From contig CAMPIX010000002.1 in assembly GCA_946886565.1 (NCBI GenBank), positions 124,001-188,000 on the forward strand: 64,000 nt of DNA, written 5' to 3'. The translations under genes and the position numbers were made by a program. Below the pieces are notes generated by a model that saw only the letters and a program-made list of their open reading frames with translations, searched no databases and was not told the DNA's origin. Positions 40,784 to 50,200 of this stretch are shown here, piece after piece. Position 1 is the first letter of the stretch; each line of letters opens with the position of its first letter. The stretch comes from an uncultured Altererythrobacter sp. (lineage in GTDB: Bacteria; Pseudomonadota; Alphaproteobacteria; Sphingomonadales; Sphingomonadaceae).

Positions 40784-43700
40784 TCAATCCGTCGAGCGGT
40801 TTCGCGGATTCGCCAGATAGCGCAGTGCGCTGCGGCTGGGCAGGAAGAAGTAGCCGCCGGCTCGTAGAGTGGTGAAGGCCGACAGGCCCCTTACGGAGAC
40901 GGTTCCAGCATGGGTCGGAATCGAGAAAGTTCCGGTCCCTGCCGGGCAATGTCCGACCAGGGGATCGCGTTCGTCGTTCAGCTCGTGAAAACCGCCGGCT
41001 TGCAGCCAACTGCGCTGCACGAACTCGAACTGACGCTCGAGATCTTCGCAGATGGCGACGAAGAACAGCCCCTTTTCTTCGTTGTCGCGCCGATAATTGC
41101 GCCCGCGCCGCATCAGCCGGTGGCGATTGACGATGCCGATTTCCTGAGGATCGCCGGGCAGCAGACTGTCGCGCGGATTGGCGCGGCGGACGTGTGCGCC
41201 GAGCGGACATTGCAGACCGCGCGGATCGTCGCGGCCGAAGTCGAGAACGTAGTCCGCCGCCTCAAGGTCGTAGTTTTCCGGTGGCGGATTCAGATCCGGC
41301 GACGAGTGGCGTGTCGATTTCCTCGGAGCTATCGCGGTGATCCGGGCACCCGGGTCGCGCGGGTTGCCGATCAGCGTGGCGCCGCTTTGCCACCGTCCAA
41401 CCATTTTGGCCGCGATCCAGCGGTCGTCGATCGGTACGCCAATCGCTCCGCCGATGTGGCGGTAGTCGCGGGTGACGCTTTGGGCGGCCTCCTTACAGGC
41501 GTTGGCGAACCGTTCGGGATGTTGCTCCAGCACCCGCACGGCCATGAACGATCCATTGCGACCGAAATCCCGCAACTCGGTATCGGGACGCCGACTGCGG
41601 CGTTTGCCGAAGCGGGGATAGCGCTCGGCCGCACGGGCCAGGTCGGGCAGGAGGTCGTGCAGATCGTGCTCCGAAGGAACGGTGATCGCCGGCGGGAAGA
41701 AGCCCTGGGCATTGCGATAGCCATAGATCATCTCGCCGGTCGCAACGACATCGAGCGGGTTGCGCTCGCGATCGGCTTTGATCGCGCCTGCGATGACGGG
41801 CTGCACAATGCCATCCCGGAACCCGAAATGATCGCGCGGAAAACCGTCGGGATCGAGTTGATCGGCTGCCTGGGCATCGACCTCGCGCAGCCCAAAGAGC
41901 CTGGCGAGTCCGCGATGGCGTTCAAGCGCACGCTCGTGTGCCAGCGCATCGGGCGAATAGATGGCGATCAGGACGTCGACCGTCCGTTCGCTATCGCCGC
42001 CATCGGTCCAGCGCCAATTGTCCGGCGCTTCCTTGCCGATGTCGCCCAGCCGGGCAGCACGTTCCTCCATTCCCATGGCGAACGGGCCGGGGAGATCCAC
42101 CAGCGCGAGGTGATAGTCACCCAGCATACGCCGCAGGCCGCGGGCCGTGAATGCGATTGCCGCAGCGCCTGCGACCGGATCGTTCTCGCCGAAGGCCACG
42201 CGATTCTTGGCCGAGAGGAATCCGCTGGGATCGAGGAGGTTTGCGACCAGCTTGAACCAGCCTTTGGCGGTGTGGCCCACGCGGTATCCGATAAGAGTGC
42301 GGAGCCACGTGGCGGCGCGCTCCTTATCGTCCGGCAACGCGAAAAGCAGGTAGTCGGCATGGGGCAGCTTGGCAAAGCCGTTGAACACGATCGACTGCAC
42401 TTCTTCGCCCTCGATCTCGTTCTCGGCGCGCGGCGCGGACCCGAACAACGACAGCCAGGCCCGCGCTTCGCTGTCGCTGGTGACGCGTGCGAGACCATCG
42501 TGGATCAGGGCGTTGCAGCGGATCTGCTCCGCGGACAGGGCCGGAAAACGGCTGTACCAGAAAGCGGTCGGGACCTGCTTGCCGCGAACGTAATGCTTGA
42601 AGGAATCTCCATCCTGCGCACCGTCCAGGATGAGAAAGCGCGTGCGAGGAAAGCCTTCGCTGTTCGACCAGGCCGCCGTCTGCCCCGCGTGGGCGCGCGT
42701 GATGAAATCCTCCAGATAGCTTTCCCAGCTACCGTCGTAGTTCGATTGAAAGATCATCGTGTCGCTGCCGGGTAGCCGCACCCAGCGGGCGAACTGAATC
42801 GTTCCCATGGAGAGTACGAAGCCGGGACGGTAGAAGTGGGTGACCAGCTTGCCTATGCCCCACAGCGCCAGCGCCAACGTCAGGCGACGCAGCAGCCCGC
42901 GCTTCAGCGGCGTGACGACGGTGATGTGATTTTTGACATGGCCAGGAAGATCCTCGCGCTCCGCCAGCGCCCGCAGGTGCTCCAGACCGGGGCGACTGCG
43001 ATCGACGGGATCGCGGCTTTCCTTCCACCGCAGCACGGCGACGAAGGCACTTGTCACGAGCATCACGAGCAGGGCGGCCGAAACGATACCCTGGATCGCC
43101 AGCCACGGCAGCGAGAGGATGAACGCCCCGCGCTGCCCATGTCCGGGATCGAGCGCCAGTTCCAGCGCCACTGCCGCGGCGACGGCGATCACCACGAACA
43201 ACAACGCCGCCCTGATCGCCAGTGGGGAGCGGACCACATGGCGCCATCCCCGGATATGGTCAGACGGGTCCCAGTCGCTGAGCGGCAGGTATCTGTCGCG
43301 CGGCTTGAGAAGGAATCCGTCGAATGCGGCGCCACGCTTCGCGAGCGTACTCCAGTCGGGATCGTTCACCAGTTCGGGATCTTGCCGGATCAGACGCCGG
43401 ATCAATTGCACGAGGCCGGCCGGACGGCTGCTGCGCCCGAGCTCGAGCCGCTGGTAGGTATCGATCGCATCGCGCGTATACTCGACCAGTTCCTGCTGAC
43501 GCGCGATCTCGCGGACGGACAGACCCGGCAGGCCGAAGAAGTTGAGTGCCGTGGCACCCCAGGGGTTGCCGTGCATCGCGATTCGGTGCGCTTTCAGGAA
43601 ATCCCAGAGATCGTGGCCGGGTGGCAGCCCGAAGAAGGCGCACAGGGGCGCGTTCAGAGCTGCGAGTGCCGCGCGGCCACCAGGCTCCGCCGATCCGTCG

Positions 43701-45238
43701 CAATTGATCTCTATGATCGCGAACTGTCGCACGCCTCTGGCGTCGGGAGCTTCTATCGCCGTCAGCGACATGAAATGCACCAGGTCGACTGTGTCGAGGG
43801 CTGCGCGCCAATCGACGGGCCGCATCGCTTCCTCGATTCTCTGGTTGATCGCAGCCGTAGTTTCGCCGGTTTCCAGCGGCACAGCGAAAAGAAGGGCGTT
43901 CTGATTTACGCCGTCGGTCGCCGGATCGATGGCTGGATCCTGATAATGGAGGGGCGCGCGATCGGGGAACGGGCCCAGCCAGCGCATCTGCATGCCCGGC
44001 AGCGAAGATTCGACGGACGGACGGCACAGCAGGGCTGCCAGCGTCGGGACGATCTGCGCCAGTGCGAGTTCCTTGCCCAGGCAATGATGCGAAAGATGGC
44101 CGAACAGCAGCTCGGGCTCGCCTTGCCGATCGGTGCGAAACCGGCCGGCGGCCGGAAACTCCGTCGGGTCGCGCAGCGCGGCCATGGTCGAGACGAGGAC
44201 GAGCGTTTCTGCCGGGATCGTATAGGCTGTGCCCGAATCGGCGACGAACGACGTATCGTTGGGGCACCAGCGCCATTGCCCGGGGGCCAGCGCGGGATCG
44301 AGCCGGCCAGCCTCGAGCAAGGCCCGTCTCAGGCGCGCGCTATCGTTCGCCCGTGCCGCTGCGAGCGCTTCGTCGCGCGCCGCGCGATTACGGGCCAGAA
44401 CATTGAGCATCCGTCCCCCGGCGAGCGAGTTGGTCGGGACGAAACCGATCGCCAGTCCAATGAGGATCGCGCGCGATTCGCCGCGAGTCGGACCGTTTGC
44501 GATCTTCTCCAGCTGCACCAGCCGGCCAGCCAGCGTATCGTCCGAGGGGCGGTGGGAACGCTCGGCCTTTTCGAGCGCCGCATCCGCCAATGCACGCATT
44601 TGTGCGCCTGCCTTGGCGGCGAGCTCGGCAGCCGCCGAACTGCCCTGGGGATCGGCGAACAACAGATTGGAGCCGGCGAAAGTCCAGTCAGCGAAGCTGT
44701 CAGCATCCTTGAGCGCGAAACCCATGTAGCGAGCGCAGACCTCGGCCGCCACGCGGGTCATCAGGTCGCGCTGCGCATCGATCCGTCCCTTGCCGGCGGT
44801 GAGCAGCGCATCGGCATAGTGGCGCGACAGGCTTGTGATCGACGCAAGATCCTGCTGCGGACGGATCAGTCGCTCGAGGATCTTTCGCTGCCGGTCATGG
44901 TCCGGCCCGTCCAGGCCCAGCACGAAGGTGCTGCCCCCGGCGAGAGCGCTCATTTCCGGCCCGAACGGAACCTGGAACCGATCGGTGTCGGCCAGGATCG
45001 CGCGCACGTCCGCAGCGCGCGTCACGATGGCCAGATCGCCGAAGCGCACGACCGGACGCAACACCTGGAACATGCGCATGACCGGCCACAGGAGCTTGCG
45101 GAAAAGCCAGGCGATCAATCGCGCCTTGATCCCGTGCGCGCGCAGCCGCTCGATGTCGAACGGCGGCGCCTCGCGCGGGGCAGGCAGGATCGGGCCGGGG
45201 TCGCGCGACGTCAGGCGCTTGTATTTCCAGCGAGACAT
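40784..45238 (-). CDS. Cytochrome P450 / membrane / DyP-peroxidase fusion protein
   Basis: A 1484-residue protein. Residues about 45-430 are a cytochrome P450: ExxR in LLEAGRLDP (Glu309, Arg312) and heme loop LLFGHLSHHCLGKELA (Cys386). The I-helix reads IGFVPTNSLAGG, without the usual acid before Thr269. Residues 480-560 and 812-900 are two copies of one unnamed domain (FAIIEINCDGS and MIFQSNYDGSW). Hydrophobic helices lie at about 674-695, 705-737 and 784-800. Residues about 945-1484 form a DyP-type peroxidase: GFRDG (Asp1142), proximal His1349 in CPLGAHVRRANPRD, and distal-arginine region RHRLMRRG. Its ATG overlaps the upstream regulator's stop. The substrate is unknown. The architecture is unlike any enzyme I know. 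Confidence 0.85.
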   Translation of the reverse strand: MSRWKYKRLTSRDPGPILPAPREAPPFDIERLRAHGIKARLIAWLFRKLLWPVMRMFQVLRPVVRFGDLAIVTRAADVRAILADTDRFQVPFGPEMSALAGGSTFVLGLDGPDHDRQRKILERLIRPQQDLASITSLSRHYADALLTAGKGRIDAQRDLMTRVAAEVCARYMGFALKDADSFADWTFAGSNLLFADPQGSSAAAELAAKAGAQMRALADAALEKAERSHRPSDDTLAGRLVQLEKIANGPTRGESRAILIGLAIGFVPTNSLAGGRMLNVLARNRAARDEALAAARANDSARLRRALLEAGRLDPALAPGQWRWCPNDTSFVADSGTAYTIPAETLVLVSTMAALRDPTEFPAAGRFRTDRQGEPELLFGHLSHHCLGKELALAQIVPTLAALLCRPSVESSLPGMQMRWLGPFPDRAPLHYQDPAIDPATDGVNQNALLFAVPLETGETTAAINQRIEEAMRPVDWRAALDTVDLVHFMSLTAIEAPDARGVRQFAIIEINCDGSAEPGGRAALAALNAPLCAFFGLPPGHDLWDFLKAHRIAMHGNPWGATALNFFGLPGLSVREIARQQELVEYTRDAIDTYQRLELGRSSRPAGLVQLIRRLIRQDPELVNDPDWSTLAKRGAAFDGFLLKPRDRYLPLSDWDPSDHIRGWRHVVRSPLAIRAALLFVVIAVAAAVALELALDPGHGQRGAFILSLPWLAIQGIVSAALLVMLVTSAFVAVLRWKESRDPVDRSRPGLEHLRALAEREDLPGHVKNHITVVTPLKRGLLRRLTLALALWGIGKLVTHFYRPGFVLSMGTIQFARWVRLPGSDTMIFQSNYDGSWESYLEDFITRAHAGQTAAWSNSEGFPRTRFLILDGAQDGDSFKHYVRGKQVPTAFWYSRFPALSAEQIRCNALIHDGLARVTSDSEARAWLSLFGSAPRAENEIEGEEVQSIVFNGFAKLPHADYLLFALPDDKERAATWLRTLIGYRVGHTAKGWFKLVANLLDPSGFLSAKNRVAFGENDPVAGAAAIAFTARGLRRMLGDYHLALVDLPGPFAMGMEERAARLGDIGKEAPDNWRWTDGGDSERTVDVLIAIYSPDALAHERALERHRGLARLFGLREVDAQAADQLDPDGFPRDHFGFRDGIVQPVIAGAIKADRERNPLDVVATGEMIYGYRNAQGFFPPAITVPSEHDLHDLLPDLARAAERYPRFGKRRSRRPDTELRDFGRNGSFMAVRVLEQHPERFANACKEAAQSVTRDYRHIGGAIGVPIDDRWIAAKMVGRWQSGATLIGNPRDPGARITAIAPRKSTRHSSPDLNPPPENYDLEAADYVLDFGRDDPRGLQCPLGAHVRRANPRDSLLPGDPQEIGIVNRHRLMRRGRNYRRDNEEKGLFFVAICEDLERQFEFVQRSWLQAGGFHELNDERDPLVGHCPAGTGTFSIPTHAGTVSVRGLSAFTTLRAGGYFFLPSRSALRYLANPRNRSTD

Positions 45239-46950
45239 CAGGAATGCACGATTGCGGCTGGGGCAGAGCGGGATTCCAGCGGCTCGCCCGGGGCGATGGC
45301 GTGGCGAAGTCTTTCGTTCCAGCCCGCGTCCGCGAACGGCATCCAGTCGAGCATCGCGCGGTACTTGGCGGACTTGCCCCTCACGATGCGCTGGCGCGCC
45401 CGGCTGGCTTCGGCGGACCTGCCGAGTTCGACCAGACACGCAGTCTCGATCACATGCGCCAGCACATAGCCGGGGTGCGTGGTCTGGATATCTATCGTCT
45501 TGTCGAGCGCTTCTTCATAGCGGCCCAGCATCCAGAGAACCGTCGCAAGCTGGCCGATCGTGTGGAAGCGCTTGGGGTCGAGAGGGGCGAGAAACAGGGC
45601 ATGTTCGAGCGGCGCCAGCGCGCTTCGCGGATCACCGCTCAGATAATGCGCCGCGCCCAGGTGGGAGAAGGCTTGGGCCGAACTGGGGTCGAGCGTGCAA
45701 GCCCGTGTCAGATGTTGTATCGCCTGCCCGCCGCGCCGATGCCACGTTTCGAGTATTCCCGAGAACAGCGGTCCGCGCGCATCGGCGGGATCGGCTCGCA
45801 TCGCCGCCCGGATGAGCGGCGCGATCCGAGCCGATTCATCGTTGCTCGCGCGCGCGATCCAGTGCTGCCACAATGCCAGGTTGGCGCGCAGCATCAGCAG
45901 CTCGGAATGGGACGAATGACGTGCGAGGGCAGTCTCGATCAATCGTTCGGCCTTGTCGAAGTCCGAGCGTGTGAACTGGTTGATGTGGAACCGGATTTTC
46001 CAGGTCAGTTGGGCGAAGTCGGGTTCTTCGACGTCCAGGGCGAAGGCGTGACGCTGTTCGCTGAGGTCGAATGTTTCGCCGATGCAGTTCACGACCCGCG
46101 CCGCGTCGCTTCGCAGGGCCGCATTGTCTAGGTCCGAACCGATGGTGCGCGTTTCACTCCATCTGATGATCTGACCCGGCATTTCCAGCATGGTGAAGTT
46201 GGCCGCGAGACCAGCGTCGCGCGTGAACACGTCTGTCTGAAGCACGTATCGCGCGCCTAGCCGTTCGGCGATGTGAAGGTTGCCCCCGGGCTCGGCCGAC
46301 TGGGCGGCGACAATTCCGGCCGGGATGATCGGCAGCCAGCGCAGCCGAGGCAGAAGTTCTACGAGCGTTTGGGTCAATCGGTCTGCCACTTCGCGGCCCT
46401 CGACAGAACCGGTCGTATCGATCGCCGGCAACGTGACGACAGCTGCCGGGAGAGTAGCGGGCCTGGCATTTGCAGCGGCGATTGCCGGTTGGGCAGTCCC
46501 CCCTTCGCGCAAATCGATCATCCGGGATCGCATCTCGCGAAGCCAGTCCTCGAATTCCTCTTCGCCGGCGATGTCGATGCCTTCGAGAAAATCGCTGCGT
46601 GCCGCGGACGGGCCGTCGAGATTGTGGACGTCGATCCATAGCTGCCCGGTCATCAGCCGAACGACCCGCTGTTCGCTCCGCAAAACGTCGAGCCTCGCAT
46701 CGTGCAGCGTCTTCTTGAGGTTGGCGAGTTCGCGCCGCAGACTGCTTTGGGCCTGGCGCTGCGGGCGCGACCCCCACAGCATTTGCTGCAGCCACACGCG
46801 CGAACGTTCGCCGCGGTCGGAGGTGGCCAGCATGGCCAGCAGCGCGATTCCCTTGCGGCTGTGGATCGGCACGACGGAGCCGCACGGCAGTTCGAGCCGG
46901 GGAGACCCCAGCAGATAGAACCTCGGCATTGCCGCTGTCGACGCGACCAT
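45238..46950 (-). CDS. SARP-like regulator with BTAD-type DNA-binding and TPR regions
   Basis: A 570-residue protein. Residues about 10-110 resemble the SARP winged-helix domain (LGSPRLELPCGSVVPIHSRK, GIALLAMLATS, RSRVWLQQMLWGSRPQRQAQ, SSLRRELANLKK). A TolB/adenylate-cyclase-like segment (ADRLTQTLVELLPRLRWLPI) follows, then TPR-like helices (about 320-540: HLTRACTLDPSSAQAFSHLG, EHALFLAPLDPKRFHTIGQL). Such regulators bind direct repeats. ATG at 46950 is chosen over TTG at 46983 and ATG at 46929; the evidence is weak. Its stop overlaps the fusion-enzyme start (TGATG). Confidence 0.75.
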   Translation of the reverse strand: MVASTAAMPRFYLLGSPRLELPCGSVVPIHSRKGIALLAMLATSDRGERSRVWLQQMLWGSRPQRQAQSSLRRELANLKKTLHDARLDVLRSEQRVVRLMTGQLWIDVHNLDGPSAARSDFLEGIDIAGEEEFEDWLREMRSRMIDLREGGTAQPAIAAANARPATLPAAVVTLPAIDTTGSVEGREVADRLTQTLVELLPRLRWLPIIPAGIVAAQSAEPGGNLHIAERLGARYVLQTDVFTRDAGLAANFTMLEMPGQIIRWSETRTIGSDLDNAALRSDAARVVNCIGETFDLSEQRHAFALDVEEPDFAQLTWKIRFHINQFTRSDFDKAERLIETALARHSSHSELLMLRANLALWQHWIARASNDESARIAPLIRAAMRADPADARGPLFSGILETWHRRGGQAIQHLTRACTLDPSSAQAFSHLGAAHYLSGDPRSALAPLEHALFLAPLDPKRFHTIGQLATVLWMLGRYEEALDKTIDIQTTHPGYVLAHVIETACLVELGRSAEASRARQRIVRGKSAKYRAMLDWMPFADAGWNERLRHAIAPGEPLESRSAPAAIVHS

Positions 46951-47088
46951 CACGCTGCCCCGCACCCCCCTGAGTGCTATCAATAAGGAACCGTCAATCT
47001 CCTGCGCGACCGTTTCTGTTGTTAGCTAATGTGCTATGTGAGGGATCGCGGCAACGAAACCCTAAAATAGTCCAGAAGTTGCATTTTT

Positions 47089-47137
47089 CACGCTTTCCAA
47101 GCGCTTTGGGAGCGCTTCGGGAGCGTTATTTGAGCGC
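47089..47137. promoter_or_regulatory. Four AGCG direct repeats at exact 11-bp spacing (candidate SARP site)
   Basis: AGCG occurs at 47100, 47111, 47122 and 47133, always on the plus strand and exactly 11 bases apart, embedded in related units (AGCGCTTTGGG, AGCGCTTCGGG, AGCGTTATTTG, AGCGCACGGCA). A weaker fifth unit (CACGCTTTCCA) begins at 47089 with the same phase. SARP proteins classically bind heptamer repeats with 4-base spacers, an 11-bp period, close to the -35 region. The site lies between the regulator gene and the divergent autotransporter, about 90 bases before its start. Confidence 0.6.
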
Positions 47138-47224
47138 ACGGCACCCGATACCCCCGGCTGATCTGGACATAGCCTTGTCCAGCACGCGCAACGCTCAAAT
47201 CGAGCATGCCAAGGGGGAAGTACA

Positions 47225-50200
47225 ATGAGGACCACGAAAACCCGGCTCGCGGTCGGAGTCGCAAGCGTCGCAATCGTCACCGGGCTCGGGACACCAGCCT
47301 TCGCGGCCTGCACGGTCGACGGGAGCACCGTCACCTGCACGGCCGACAGCACCGCGGCGGAAGTCAACGCTGCAATGGCGACAGTCGTCGGAGACGACGT
47401 GACGCTGAACATCGCCGAGAACGCGAATGTGGTCCAACCCAGCACCAGCATTTCCCCGGCCCAGCAGGGCGAAGTCGCCGTATCCAATGCAGGTGACGTG
47501 GGAGAGCCGGCGGCCAGAGTAGATCTTTTCTATGTCGGCACGTCCGATCAGGCGACCAACACCTTCGATCTCGCCAACACCGGCGCGGTCTCCGGTTCGG
47601 TGAGTGTCTTCAACGTGGGCGGTACCACCACGATCGACAACAGCGGTCTGATCGGCAACGGGCTGACCATCGGCACGGCAGGTTCGGGTGCCGTCGTCGT
47701 GACCAGCACGGGCGACATCGACGCAGATGGCAGCGTCGGCGTCGATATTTTCACGGGCGGCGATATCGGCGTGACCATCGAAGGTGACGTTGGAACGATT
47801 GCGACCGAAACCGCTGATTCCGATCTCAAGGACATCCAGGCAACCAGCCTACAGACGGCCACTCCAACTCCGGTCACCACGGTGACCACCGAAGGAACGG
47901 CGACGACCACGACCACGACCGACGCCTCGGGCAGCGTCGATCGCGAAGGGGGGGCAGCAAGTGTCACGCTGGCAGAGGGCGGCAATTCGGGCGCGATCAC
48001 CGCCAATGGTCTCGAATCCGCAACCGTGACGGTCGACGGTACCGTTGGTTCCGATACGGACTACCAGAATGTGTTCGCGAGCTCGAGCACGTTCGAGCAG
48101 GATCGCACAGTCGTCACCACGGTCGACGGCGCCGATTCCAGTTCGTCGGACACCACCGTCCGCACCGCAGTGGGCGGCGCGGCTGAAATCGCGGTTGGCG
48201 AATCCGGCAGCGTAAGTGGCAACCTTTCGGCAAGTGGCCTCGCCGGGGCCACGGTTTCGGTCGACGGAAGTGTGGGCAGCGAGGACGCAACCGGCGGGGC
48301 ATTTGCTTCCTCGAACGGCTTCGATCGGACAACGGAGTTCACGAATTCCGTCGAAGGTACGCTCACGACCAATACGTTCAGCCAGGATGTCACCTCGGTC
48401 GGCGGTATCGCCAGCGTCGATGTCGGCGAAACCGGCGTCGTAACGAGCGGGGTCAGCGCGGGCGGCATCGGGGGAGCGGAGGTCGCGATCGACGGCAGTG
48501 TCGGTCTGGCCGATGCACCCGCCTTCGCCAACGCCTCCTCGACCGGCACGGCAAGCACCTTCGCGCAGCAGTCGACGTTCGATTCGGCCACCGGTGCCAG
48601 CACTTTTGCGGAGCAGAACACGAGCCAGTCGAACGGCGGCGATGCCAGCGTCTCCGTTGGTGAAACCGGAGTGCTGAACGGCAGCATCGACGCCAACGCC
48701 AATGGCGACGCGGCGGTGACGAATGCCGGCTTTATCGGCGGCAACGTCTTCGCGGGGGCGTCGGGCAATGCCAGCGCGTCCGAGCGGGTGTTCGAGAGCG
48801 ACGGAGCAGGCAGCTTCAGCGATGCGAGCACGAGCGAATCGACCAGCACAGGGGGCACCGCGACGATCGAGAACGCGGCCGGCGCACTGATCGGGGAAAG
48901 CGCAACCAGCCCGATCTTCGTCTCCGCCTCGGGCGACACCGCCGCACGCCTGGACAATGCCGGGCGCATCAACGGCAGCATCGCGGTCGAATCGAGCGGC
49001 GAGTCGACCACGGCAGTCGAATTCGAGGCAGGTGCAGCGTCCACCGACGCGACAACCGGAGTGGTGACCACGACGTCGACCGAGACGCTGGCCGAGACGA
49101 CCACGAATCTCGGTGGGGATGCGGCCTTCTCCAACGTGGCCGGTGGCCTCGTGACCGGGTCGGTCGACGTTCGGGGCCAGGGTAGCGCTTCCGTCACCAA
49201 CGAAGGCGCGGTCATCGGCACTACTGTCGCGGTCAGTTCGTTCGACGACACGACTTTCGCCGAAACCGAGGAAACCACGTCCGTGTTCGTGCCGGGTGCC
49301 GATGGGGGCACGACGACCAGCCAGGTTACCACGGAAAACTTTACCCGCTCGTCCAGCGGTGGCGATGTTACCGGCATGTACGCCGGGTCCAACGGTGCGG
49401 TGCAGTTCGCGCCCTTCGGAGGGCCCAGCGACGGCTCGGTCAGCCAGTTCGCCGATGGCGACAGCTCGGCGGTCGTCAGCGGTGCGATCTTCGGCGATTT
49501 CACGGGCAATGCCGGCGGGCAGGACTTCGGTTACGACGTCACTCGCGAAGTCGATACGGTGCTGGACGCGGACGGCGACTTGCGCAGCGTCGACGACGGC
49601 TACGTCTATACCGAAACCAATCGCCAGTCCGACAGCAGCAGCACGCTGGCGGTCGACGGCGGCACGATCACCGGGAGCGCGTCGCTTTTCGCCACCGGGG
49701 CTGCCAGCGCACAACTCGGCAACGGGGCGGCGATCGAGGGCTCGCTGACGGTCACTGCGCAGGGCTTCGGCGGTTACGACTATGCCGAAACCAGTGACAG
49801 TTCATTCCTGTTCGACGAGGACGGCAACTTCACCGGCAGCGAAACGCTTGTAACGCGCACCCTGCAGACAATCGTCAACGACGGTGCGGTATCGGTTGCG
49901 ATCGGCGACGCGAGCGTCGGCGGTTCGGTGTCCATCAATGGCGCGGCCGGCACCAACACCTTCGACCTGGCGGAAGAGGGCGCGGTCGGCGGCTCGGTAT
50001 TCCAATCGAACAATGCGAATGTATTCGCATCCGACGAAAGCGAGTCGACGGTCGGCACGCCGACCGGTTCGGTTCTGACCATCGACTACGCCGAAAGTAG
50101 CACCGCTTCCGGCGGCGACGTCACCGCTACGGTCGCCGGCTCGATCGGTCTCGGGGGGGGCGATCCCCTCGAATATGGCGACGTGGGTTTCGCCGGCGGA

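Noticed and set aside
42836..45469. An 877-codon open frame antisense to the P450 part of the fusion gene
   Set aside because: Long antisense openings are expected in high-GC DNA with strong third-position bias; the translation is Arg/Gln/Asp-rich without domains, while the opposite strand has clear P450 motifs.
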